Positions 1-6,541 of a stretch of 6,637 nt of DNA are shown in pieces. Location of the stretch: assembly GCA_036661515.1 (NCBI GenBank), contig JAVWYO010000108.1:1-6637 (forward strand), written 5' to 3'. The DNA is from HGM05232 sp036661515. Its GTDB lineage: Bacteria > Bacteroidota > Bacteroidia > Bacteroidales > Muribaculaceae. The stretch's first letter is position 1. Each line of letters opens with the position of its first letter. A program made the translations under genes and the position numbers. The notes below the pieces were generated by a model. That model was not told the DNA's origin. It saw only the letters and a list, made by a program, of their open reading frames with translations, and ran no database searches.

Positions 1-39
1 AAAACGCTCCCCAAATTCTTTCCGTATTTCCTTTTCCAT
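1..39 (-). CDS. galK: Probable galactokinase, N-terminal 13 codons only (cut by window edge)
   Basis: An ATG at 39-37 opens a frame that reads MEKEIRKEFGERF and runs off the window at position 1. The start follows the galM stop by 21 bases on the same strand. A short charged helix ending in F-G-E-x-F resembles the N-terminus of many GHMP-family galactokinases, where it precedes the sugar-binding motif. The gene lies immediately downstream of galM, and galactokinase and aldose 1-epimerase genes are often neighbours in Bacteroidota. Galactokinase phosphorylates alpha-D-galactose in the cytoplasm, using the anomer that GalM supplies. That a gene starts here is fairly safe. The identity rests on 13 residues and context only, and another sugar kinase or an unrelated cytoplasmic enzyme is possible. 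No signal peptide is visible. Confidence 0.45.
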   Translation of the reverse strand, partial: MEKEIRKEFGERF

Positions 40-60
40 CGTATTTATGGTTTTTATTAA

Positions 61-1197
61 TTAGTTATTAACAGTAAATTTAAAAATGCAATGACTTGAG
101 TATTGTTCTCCTTGATTCAACACTGCTGAAGGCCATTCTGGTTTATTAGGAGTATCAGGATACTTTTGCGTTTCAAGGCACACTGAAGCTCGTTTATTAT
201 ACACAATTCCCTTTTTACCCGTGTTTGTTCCATCAAGGAAATTACCTGCATAAAATTGTATACCAGGCTCATTTGTAAACACCTCTAACACGATGCCTGT
301 TTTTGGCGACTCAAGCCTTGCCGCAACTTTTCTAATATCGCCTTTGGTATTAAGTACCCAATTATGATCATATCCATTACCGTTCTTTAATTGGTCGAAA
401 GTATAATTATTAATGCGTGATCCAACAGCAGTGGGTGTACGGAAATCCATATCTGTTCCAGCAACTGGAGAAATAACGCCTGTTGTCATAAATGTGCTAT
501 CAACTGGGGTATAAGAATCTGCATTAATGGTAAGTAGATAATCAGCATTTGACTTTGACGGATCGCCATCAAGATTGAAATATGAATGATTAGTCATATT
601 TACCACAGTAGATTTATCTGTAGTTGCCAAATAAGAAATATCTATTGCATTATCTTCAGTTAACTTAAACGTTACTTTACATGTTAAATTACCTGGGAAA
701 CCCTCCTCTTTATCCTTTGAAAGATAGGATAATTCCAAAGTTTTACGATCAGGTTGAACAGCATCAAACACTTGATATTGAAATCCATTAGGACCACCAT
801 GCAAACAATGGCCAAAATTGTTTTTCGGTAACTGGTAATCTACACCATTTATTGATATTTTCCCTTTATTAATTCGATTAGCATAGCGACCAATAGTAGC
901 GCCAAAATCTGTTGGATTCTTAATGTAATCTTGAATTGAGTCAAATCCAAGAACTACATCTTTATACACGTTATCTTTATCAGGAACCATAATAGATACT
1001 ATGCGACCACCAAAATTGGTTATACACACTTCCATTCCATTATTATTCTTTAAGGTGAATAGGTCGGTTTTTTTACCATTGACCTCTGTTTGGAATTTCG
1101 CACGCTCTAATCCAGAGTCAGTCGTTGACCTTGTATTATTACTTTTACAAGTCACAAATAATAGTACGACTAATGCGATAAAACTTATTTTTTTCAT
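61..1197 (-). CDS. galM: Aldose 1-epimerase (galactose mutarotase), exported
   Basis: This 378-residue protein interconverts alpha and beta anomers of D-galactose and related aldoses. Family motifs appear in order: NFGGRI (61-66), GRYANRI (103-109), HCLHGGPNGF (130-139), NHSYFNL (203-209), GYDHNW (275-280) and CLETQKYPD (340-348). By family knowledge, His204 is the general acid and Glu342 the general base, with Arg104, His133 and Asp277 at the sugar. All are present, so the enzyme should be active. The usual catalytic domain is about 340 residues. The extra N-terminus is a signal peptide (MKK, hydrophobic stretch 5-16, Cys17), so it is probably a lipoprotein, though Phe at -3 makes the lipobox imperfect. 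Residues after Cys17 are KSNNTRS with no acidic cluster, which suggests periplasmic rather than surface location. It lies 11 bases after the 681-residue gene and 21 bases before the probable galK. Confidence in function is high; lipidation is less certain. Confidence 0.95.
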   Translation of the reverse strand: MKKISFIALVVLLFVTCKSNNTRSTTDSGLERAKFQTEVNGKKTDLFTLKNNNGMEVCITNFGGRIVSIMVPDKDNVYKDVVLGFDSIQDYIKNPTDFGATIGRYANRINKGKISINGVDYQLPKNNFGHCLHGGPNGFQYQVFDAVQPDRKTLELSYLSKDKEEGFPGNLTCKVTFKLTEDNAIDISYLATTDKSTVVNMTNHSYFNLDGDPSKSNADYLLTINADSYTPVDSTFMTTGVISPVAGTDMDFRTPTAVGSRINNYTFDQLKNGNGYDHNWVLNTKGDIRKVAARLESPKTGIVLEVFTNEPGIQFYAGNFLDGTNTGKKGIVYNKRASVCLETQKYPDTPNKPEWPSAVLNQGEQYSSHCIFKFTVNN

Positions 1198-1208
1198 GAT
1201 TGCTATAT

Positions 1209-3254
1209 TTACTTTTTTAATAACAGTTTCTCAGTTCTGCCAGGGCTATAAAGTTCCCATAAAGAAGCAACAGTCCATCCTGGAGCAAAAATATCGTTAT
1301 AAAATCCTTTCCCATTACGTCCATAATCCCAATTCGTGTGTTGAACTACTTCGGGATAATATCCACGTTTTGCAACACCAGCTAAATGTCCCTGATAAGG
1401 TAAAAGTTGACGCATTGAAGTACTTATTACCTCGGCAAACTTAGCAAAGCGTACTTCTTTGTACTCTTTAGAAAGCCATTCGAGAACAGAAGCAAATTCA
1501 AATATAAATACATCAATATGGTTGTTTTCTACTGATACATTACCCCAACCACGAGTTTTAAGGCCTATATCTCCAAGCATCTGACCTTGAGCAAATGGGA
1601 CATCCCACATATAGTACCAAGATAAAGCAAAATAAGATGCTTTTTTAGATAAATCGGCATATTTACGATGTTCAGCTCCTTTCGTTAGCAAAGATAAGTA
1701 ATAAGTTGCAGTTGCAGCATAAAGTGAAGCCTCTTTATCTTCACAATTTGCATCAAGAGTTGAAGAAAAGTAATCAGATTTAGAAATTATTTCTTTTTCA
1801 AGATAATCAGCTGTGCGTTTTGCACTATTAAGATAACGCTTATCATTGAAATATTTATACCCCATAACTAATGGAAGAGTAGCTGATGGCGTGCTACCTC
1901 CACTGAAATCAACAATAGAGAGGTCATCATTAAACTTACGAGGAAAACTACCGTCTTTATTTTGCAGTTTTAAAAACTCATTAAGCATTAACCTTATTTT
2001 AGCATCCCATTCAAGATGCTTACGCCCATTTAGCTTTTCATATTCAAGGAAATGAAGAATAGCATATATCCCTTCTGATTGACGTCTAATACTATGTACT
2101 GGTTCTTCAAACCCAGTTTTAAAATCCACAAATTCTTTAAAGAATCCAGCCTTTGAAAAGCCATTCTTTTTATAGCTCTCAAATATTTTATACGAATCAT
2201 TTGATAATTCTTTTCGTCCCACTTTATCACCATATTCTAACGCATTGAAGGCATTAAGTAGTACACGTCCGACAAATCCAACTTCAGCAGAACCTGTATT
2301 TTCACAATCGTCGGTGCGTAGATGCACACCCGAAGTATACACTAATGGTTTATCTGAAACAAGGCTTTCAACGAAGAAATTACTCATTACGTTCTTCATC
2401 TCTTCAATACTATAAGGAGTTACAACAGGAGCTGGGTTATATGTATCAAAAGAATATTCCCATGTATGACTAACAAATTCAGAAAAATCATTACACTTAT
2501 CTTCTCGCAAAATCCAGTTTAATGTAATACTTTCACCAGCTTTCAATTTTTGGAATGCAATAACTGATGGAGCTAATGTCAATTTCCTTATATATGTTTT
2601 AGGCGTTTCATGATATGGAAAGCCAAAAGACAAAGATGCTTTCCCATTGATATTTTCAAATCCAGTAAATCCAATAGACGTATTACCCGATAATATAACT
2701 TCACCTTCACGATGCGTTGTAAGAGCTTCTTCTTTAAACGATGACATTCTATTAACAGTAACCGCAACACCACTTTTCTCATTAAAGATACCTGTTAGCG
2801 GTGTACTTAAGCGATCTTCTCTTACAGTCCAGCTGTCTGACGTATGAAATGAAGGAGCCTCCTTTGGTGAGCGTAAGTTTTTACGATACCAAAATCCGGG
2901 CATGTAAAATAGGCTCTCCTTATGGTCCATATCTGTGATTACTTGCTGACCAAAGTTGAAATAGACATCTTCTTTAGCAGTAATCATAATAGTTATATGT
3001 TTATTACCATCTTTCTCTTCAACATTTTCCATAATCTTGACAGGTAATAATTGCTTGCTGCACCATTCATAATTGAATTGTCCACCATTATTTAATTTTG
3101 CTAAAGTCATTGGGTGAATTTTAGCATCATTTCCGGGCACTTTTAGAGCCAATGTGGCTTGCGTATTCTCTGGAGTATAGTTTACTGCATTTAACTGAAT
3201 AATTCCAGCAACTACAAGTAAGCAACTAAGAGTTAATTTTAATAATTCTCTCAT
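1209..3254 (-). CDS. Secreted 681-residue protein of unrecognised family; candidate glycoside hydrolase or lyase
   Basis: I do not recognise a named family. Residues 1-23 form a signal peptide with a likely signal peptidase I cut after LNA (21-23), so the protein should be periplasmic and soluble. Residues about 25-265 are rich in beta-type sequence and may form a beta-sandwich. Residues about 280-680 look alpha-helical with repeating aromatic/hydrophobic helices, like an (alpha/alpha)6 toroid. Motifs likely to line an active site are HLRTDDCEN (311-319), QNKDGSFPRKF (431-441), GGSTPSA (452-458), DANCEDKEAS (501-510), TRGWGNVSVENNHIDVF (567-583), NWDYGRNGKG (641-650) and FAPGW (656-660). A beta-sandwich followed by a helical toroid occurs in several glycoside hydrolase and polysaccharide lyase families. 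It sits in the middle of the arabinan-type enzyme operon, 30 bases after the endo-arabinanase gene and 11 bases before galM, so a role on the same glycan is inferred. Substrate and reaction are unknown. The start was chosen because the signal peptide begins directly at this Met. Confidence 0.85.
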   Translation of the reverse strand: MRELLKLTLSCLLVVAGIIQLNAVNYTPENTQATLALKVPGNDAKIHPMTLAKLNNGGQFNYEWCSKQLLPVKIMENVEEKDGNKHITIMITAKEDVYFNFGQQVITDMDHKESLFYMPGFWYRKNLRSPKEAPSFHTSDSWTVREDRLSTPLTGIFNEKSGVAVTVNRMSSFKEEALTTHREGEVILSGNTSIGFTGFENINGKASLSFGFPYHETPKTYIRKLTLAPSVIAFQKLKAGESITLNWILREDKCNDFSEFVSHTWEYSFDTYNPAPVVTPYSIEEMKNVMSNFFVESLVSDKPLVYTSGVHLRTDDCENTGSAEVGFVGRVLLNAFNALEYGDKVGRKELSNDSYKIFESYKKNGFSKAGFFKEFVDFKTGFEEPVHSIRRQSEGIYAILHFLEYEKLNGRKHLEWDAKIRLMLNEFLKLQNKDGSFPRKFNDDLSIVDFSGGSTPSATLPLVMGYKYFNDKRYLNSAKRTADYLEKEIISKSDYFSSTLDANCEDKEASLYAATATYYLSLLTKGAEHRKYADLSKKASYFALSWYYMWDVPFAQGQMLGDIGLKTRGWGNVSVENNHIDVFIFEFASVLEWLSKEYKEVRFAKFAEVISTSMRQLLPYQGHLAGVAKRGYYPEVVQHTNWDYGRNGKGFYNDIFAPGWTVASLWELYSPGRTEKLLLKK

Positions 3255-3284
3255 CTCTTATATTATTTATATTTATTTACGTTC

Positions 3285-4307
3285 TTATTTAAAATTAGGC
3301 TTTTTTGCCTTTATTGAAGGAGACCCATTCGCAATCTCTGGCCAACCATTTACCCAATTCACTTTATCAAGCAATAGCACACGGCCTTTGGTATTAGCGA
3401 CATTCACTCCATGGTATAATATCCAATCTTCACCAGCGTCGTCCTTTACTATTTCAGAATTATGTCCATTGCCAACAAAGTGACTGTTTTTTGTAATTAT
3501 AATTTCATGATGATTATCCATCATACTATCACCTTGTTTATCAATATAAGGTCCAAAAAAGCTCTTTGATCTGCCAACAACAGTCTGATAAGTACTGTTA
3601 AGCCCTTCACAGCATGTGCCTGTTGACGCAAATAAATAATAATATCCATTATTTTTATGAATATAGGTACCTTCGTAAGCCGTTCCAGCAATACGAATAG
3701 GTTTTTCACCCGACTTAATTGATAATCCAGAATCTTCTAATTGGACATAATAAATACCTCTGAAACTACCCCAGAACACATATTTTTTACCTTCTTCTTC
3801 AATATAAAATGGATCAATGGAATTTTGCACTCCTATTTCATTACTACGAAAAAGCATTCCTTTATCAATAAAAGGCCCCTCAGCATGGTCGGCAACAGCA
3901 ACCCCTATTCCACAAGTCCATTCACCACCCCACACCGACATTGAATAATAAAGCATATATTTTCCATTAACTTTATTAATATCAGGTGCCCATATTCCAC
4001 CTTTTGGTTCAAACGAAGGACGAGTAGCATCGGTAAATGCCGTCCCAAGCAACTTCCAATTAACTAAATCCTTAGACCGGTGAATAGGTAGATTACGAAT
4101 ATCCTCTGTAGCATAAAGATAGAAGTATCCATCATCTCCTTTAATAACAGTAGGATCAGGCAGACTATAATTTACTACAGGATTATTGTATATACTCTCA
4201 TCAATAGGCGGGGGCGTATTGCCCTTAACATCCTTTGCACAAGCCGAAATCGTTATTATGCAAATTGATACAAGTAAAGTATATCTTATTTTCATTATTA
4301 TATTCAT
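3285..4307 (-). CDS. GH43 lipoprotein, probable endo-alpha-1,5-L-arabinanase
   Basis: This 340-residue protein is a single five-bladed beta-propeller of family GH43, expected to cut internal alpha-1,5 bonds in arabinan. Catalytic candidates are Asp51 in SLPDP (base), Asp165 in NSIDPF (pKa modulator) and Glu212 in YEGTYI (acid). WAPDI (106-110), the stretch TCCEGLNSTYQTVVGRS (231-247) with GPY after it, and GHNSEI (281-286) with His282 are typical of the arabinanase subfamilies (GH43_4/GH43_5 by memory) rather than xylosidases. The signal peptide ends in ISAC, lipidated at Cys23; AKD follows, weakly like a surface-export signal. The start ATG shares one base with the upstream stop (TAATG, 4309-4305), suggesting translational coupling. 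Met5, with its ATG at 4295-4293, is an equally plausible start and gives a more typical MKIRYT signal peptide. An exo-acting arabinanase cannot be excluded. Confidence 0.88.
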   Translation of the reverse strand: MNIIMKIRYTLLVSICIITISACAKDVKGNTPPPIDESIYNNPVVNYSLPDPTVIKGDDGYFYLYATEDIRNLPIHRSKDLVNWKLLGTAFTDATRPSFEPKGGIWAPDINKVNGKYMLYYSMSVWGGEWTCGIGVAVADHAEGPFIDKGMLFRSNEIGVQNSIDPFYIEEEGKKYVFWGSFRGIYYVQLEDSGLSIKSGEKPIRIAGTAYEGTYIHKNNGYYYLFASTGTCCEGLNSTYQTVVGRSKSFFGPYIDKQGDSMMDNHHEIIITKNSHFVGNGHNSEIVKDDAGEDWILYHGVNVANTKGRVLLLDKVNWVNGWPEIANGSPSIKAKKPNFK

Positions 4308-5476
4308 TATTTTTTATTTTCTTTAATAGAACCAATTATCATCCAAATTCCTATTTTACTCCCACTAAAATTAGTCGATGCAATCGCAGCAACTTTATCA
4401 TTACCCATATTCATAAGAGAATTCCATTTTGCCTCTTTGTCTAATGGTACGGCTGAAAATGGTCGTGTAGTCCCACCCATCATATCAAATGGTTTTTTTG
4501 AAACAACAACTTCCATCGTAGATTTTTCCCAATCAGCAGCCCTCTTATAATTCGTTTGATACGACATAACAAAATAGTTATCCGTTTTTATTAAATATGG
4601 AGCTCCTGCATAAATACTGTTATGCAGTTGAGCTTTAATGCCTATGATTCTATTTAACGAATTAGCTAATACAGGAGATGACCAATTATTAGCAATTGCC
4701 GTCTTAACAATATACGGCTTAAATTGATTAAATCCGTTATCTTCAATAGCTACATATATAGAATCTTGTGCAATAATAGGCACAGGCATTCCGTCACGAA
4801 AATTTGCACGGAAACACACTTGATGCATATTATTCCATGTTTCACCCTTATCTTTTGATTCAATAACCGATATTTCCTGTTCATTAGAATTGATATATGG
4901 AGCTTCGTTAGCAAAATATACTTGAATAGTTCCATTTGGTAGTTCTAAGAATGATGGTTCCCAACATCCATCTTTGAAACTTTTACCTGCTTGATAAATA
5001 TACTCAATATCAGTCCATGTTTCACCGAAGTCTTTGCTCCTGCAAACAGCTATAGTAAAAGGGAAAACATTATCAATTTCGGGGCGAAGATTACAACCAT
5101 ATATTAATTCACCACTCGAAAGTTGAATAAATTCAGCATTAGCAACTCTTATCTTCACCTTTTTTCCTGCATTATCTTTAACAAAGAATGCTGGTACCAT
5201 AACTTTAGCTTCACTCCATGATTTACCATTATTGATACTTTTGCGACGATATGTATTTCCTTGAAAATCTTCATACACGCACATTAAATTCTCATCAGTT
5301 AATCTATGAATACGAGCATAAACGCCTTCCTCAGAAACACACACAGCAGATGTTGAATTCCACTCAATAGTTAAGTCATCACCTTTATCCACTTTTATTG
5401 AATCTTCATTCTTGACACAAGAAGTAGCATTAAATATAAATGACAAGGCACAAATAACTGCATATATCTTTTTCAT
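4307..5476 (-). CDS. GH93-like exo-alpha-1,5-L-arabinanase (arabinobiose-releasing), six-bladed propeller with Asp boxes
   Basis: This 389-residue lipoprotein has three Asp-box repeats, SINNGKSW (80-87), SKDFGETW (147-154) and SKDKGETW (207-214), typical of six-bladed sialidase-type propellers. Automatic annotation would probably call it sialidase or BNR-repeat protein. The motifs DGCWEPSFLELPNG (169-182), YFANEAPY (187-194), FRDGMPVP (226-233) and AIEDNG (243-248) instead fit family GH93, whose fungal members release arabinobiose from linear alpha-1,5-arabinan. Glu173, Glu191 and Glu245 are the candidate active-site acids. From memory the catalytic pair in the Fusarium enzyme is Glu170 and Glu242, and the 72-residue spacing is the same here. 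The signal peptide ends in ATSC (Cys20), followed by VKNED, whose acidic residues could direct surface display. It sits 19 bases after one GH43 gene and overlaps the next by one base. The propeller fold is secure; the GH93 assignment and product are inferred from motifs and context. Confidence 0.75.
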   Translation of the reverse strand: MKKIYAVICALSFIFNATSCVKNEDSIKVDKGDDLTIEWNSTSAVCVSEEGVYARIHRLTDENLMCVYEDFQGNTYRRKSINNGKSWSEAKVMVPAFFVKDNAGKKVKIRVANAEFIQLSSGELIYGCNLRPEIDNVFPFTIAVCRSKDFGETWTDIEYIYQAGKSFKDGCWEPSFLELPNGTIQVYFANEAPYINSNEQEISVIESKDKGETWNNMHQVCFRANFRDGMPVPIIAQDSIYVAIEDNGFNQFKPYIVKTAIANNWSSPVLANSLNRIIGIKAQLHNSIYAGAPYLIKTDNYFVMSYQTNYKRAADWEKSTMEVVVSKKPFDMMGGTTRPFSAVPLDKEAKWNSLMNMGNDKVAAIASTNFSGSKIGIWMIIGSIKENKK

Positions 5477-5495
5477 AATTGTATTAATGCCCTAC

Positions 5496-6467
5496 TTAGC
5501 GTTTTAAATTAGGAGTGAGATATTCTTTATCAATAGCCATTATTGTTGAGCCATCTTTATCTTTCACGAAATTAATTGTACCAATATGCATAATGCGAGG
5601 ATGAAGATTCTTATCATCAAAATGTGAATGATATACAATGCGAAGTCGTCCTTCTTTATCAACAAAATTAGCACTATGACCAACGCCAGTCAACTTTCCT
5701 GGCTTTTGTAGTATTGGATTCTTATCATATTTAGTCCAATCTCCCATAACATTATTAGCAGTTGCATAACCAACTCCATATAAAGGGCATTCATAGCTAT
5801 TCGCCGAATATGTCATATAATAAACTCCTTCATGTTTAACAATAAAAGATCCCTCATTTACGCGAGGCCACACAGTTTCCCACTCTTGCGACACATGCAT
5901 ACAATGACGCATTGTCTCTTTACGAATAGTTATTAAATCCTTTTCAAGCTCAGCAATCCATATATTATTTCCGTCATTAAATCTCACAAAAGAAAGATAT
6001 GCTTTACCATTATCATCAATAAATAAAGAATTATCTATGCACTTTTCATCTGCAATCATAGGTTGTTTTACTTCTTGCGTAAATGGACCTGTAGGAGAAG
6101 TTGATGTAGCAACACAAATATGCTCATCAGCTGAATAATACATATAGAATTTGCCATTCACATAATACACCTCAGGAGCCCAAAACCAACGATCTGCCCA
6201 CGAATCATTTTTATGAAGAGCTAATCCACCACGACCATTATCAGCAAGTACCCATTCCTTTAGGTCATTAGATTTATATACTAATATTCCATCGGCATGA
6301 TTAGTACCATAGGCATAATAAGTGCCATCATATAACATTATAAATGGGTCTCCAAGAGGTACTGGAATTCCTTTAGTCCCTGCATTTATCGTTTCTGGGT
6401 TAGAAGAGCAACCCATTAGAATGAGTATCACCATTAAAATGGTATATCTAAGGCTCGATTTTTTCAT
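5496..6467 (-). CDS. GH43 lipoprotein, probable alpha-L-arabinofuranosidase or exo-arabinanase
   Basis: This 323-residue protein is a single GH43 five-bladed propeller with no added binding domain. Numbered from the start chosen here, Asp40 in LGDPF is the likely base, Asp145 in CIDNSLF the pKa modulator and Glu205 in VNEGSF the acid. WAPEVYYVNGKFYMYYSAD (96-114) and VGHSANF (262-268, His264) are further family signatures. An upstream in-frame ATG at 6521 would give 341 residues, but it would add 18 residues (MIDGILKW...) before a clean signal peptide and would lie inside the intergenic hairpin region. The ATG at 6467-6465, preceded by an A-rich leader, starts MKKSS and leads to the lipobox LMGC with Cys20, so I prefer it. 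The gene directly follows SusD, where a SusE-like binding protein is often found. Its exact linkage specificity (alpha-1,2, 1,3 or 1,5) cannot be read from the sequence, and beta-xylosidase activity is less likely given the neighbours. Confidence 0.85.
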   Translation of the reverse strand: MKKSSLRYTILMVILILMGCSSNPETINAGTKGIPVPLGDPFIMLYDGTYYAYGTNHADGILVYKSNDLKEWVLADNGRGGLALHKNDSWADRWFWAPEVYYVNGKFYMYYSADEHICVATSTSPTGPFTQEVKQPMIADEKCIDNSLFIDDNGKAYLSFVRFNDGNNIWIAELEKDLITIRKETMRHCMHVSQEWETVWPRVNEGSFIVKHEGVYYMTYSANSYECPLYGVGYATANNVMGDWTKYDKNPILQKPGKLTGVGHSANFVDKEGRLRIVYHSHFDDKNLHPRIMHIGTINFVKDKDGSTIMAIDKEYLTPNLKR

Positions 6468-6487
6468 TTTTTTTAATGTTTTAATGA

Positions 6488-6516
6488 AGATGGCACACCA
6501 TTTCAGTATGCCATCT
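6488..6516 (-). promoter_or_regulatory. Intergenic hairpin between susD-like gene and first GH43 gene
   Basis: An inverted repeat with 11-base arms (6488-6498 and 6506-6516) and a 7-base loop would form a stem in the minus-strand transcript. All pairs are Watson-Crick except one G-U. It begins 25 bases after the SusD stop codon. The bases just after it are A-rich rather than a run of U, so it is not a classic intrinsic terminator. A partial terminator, a processing site or a 3' stabiliser of the upstream SusC/SusD message are all possible. Confidence 0.55.
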
Positions 6517-6541
6517 ATCAATATTATTTCTACAGTAACTA

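Noticed and set aside
1001..1444. A 147-codon open frame on the plus strand across the galM / 681-residue gene junction
   Set aside because: It is antisense to two well-supported genes, lacks recognisable motifs, and is best explained as a shadow frame in AT-rich DNA.
1209..3254. GH127/GH146 beta-L-arabinofuranosidase identity for the 681-residue protein
   Set aside because: Those families have the helical barrel first with a Cys-Cys zinc site. Here the beta-rich part comes first and no Cys-Cys pair is present, although Cys-Glu pairs occur at 317-318 and 504-505.
4307..5476. Sialidase (GH33) identity for the Asp-box protein
   Set aside because: The WEP, RDGMPVP and IEDNG motifs and the arabinan enzyme neighbours fit GH93 better, and no sialic acid genes are nearby.
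6488..6516. Classic rho-independent terminator
   Set aside because: The stem is strong but is followed on the transcribed strand by an A-rich stretch rather than a run of U, so only a general regulatory hairpin is claimed.
6468..6521. N-terminal extension of the first GH43 protein from the ATG at 6521
   Set aside because: The 18 extra residues precede an intact MKKSS signal peptide with lipobox and overlap the hairpin, so the ATG at 6467 is preferred.
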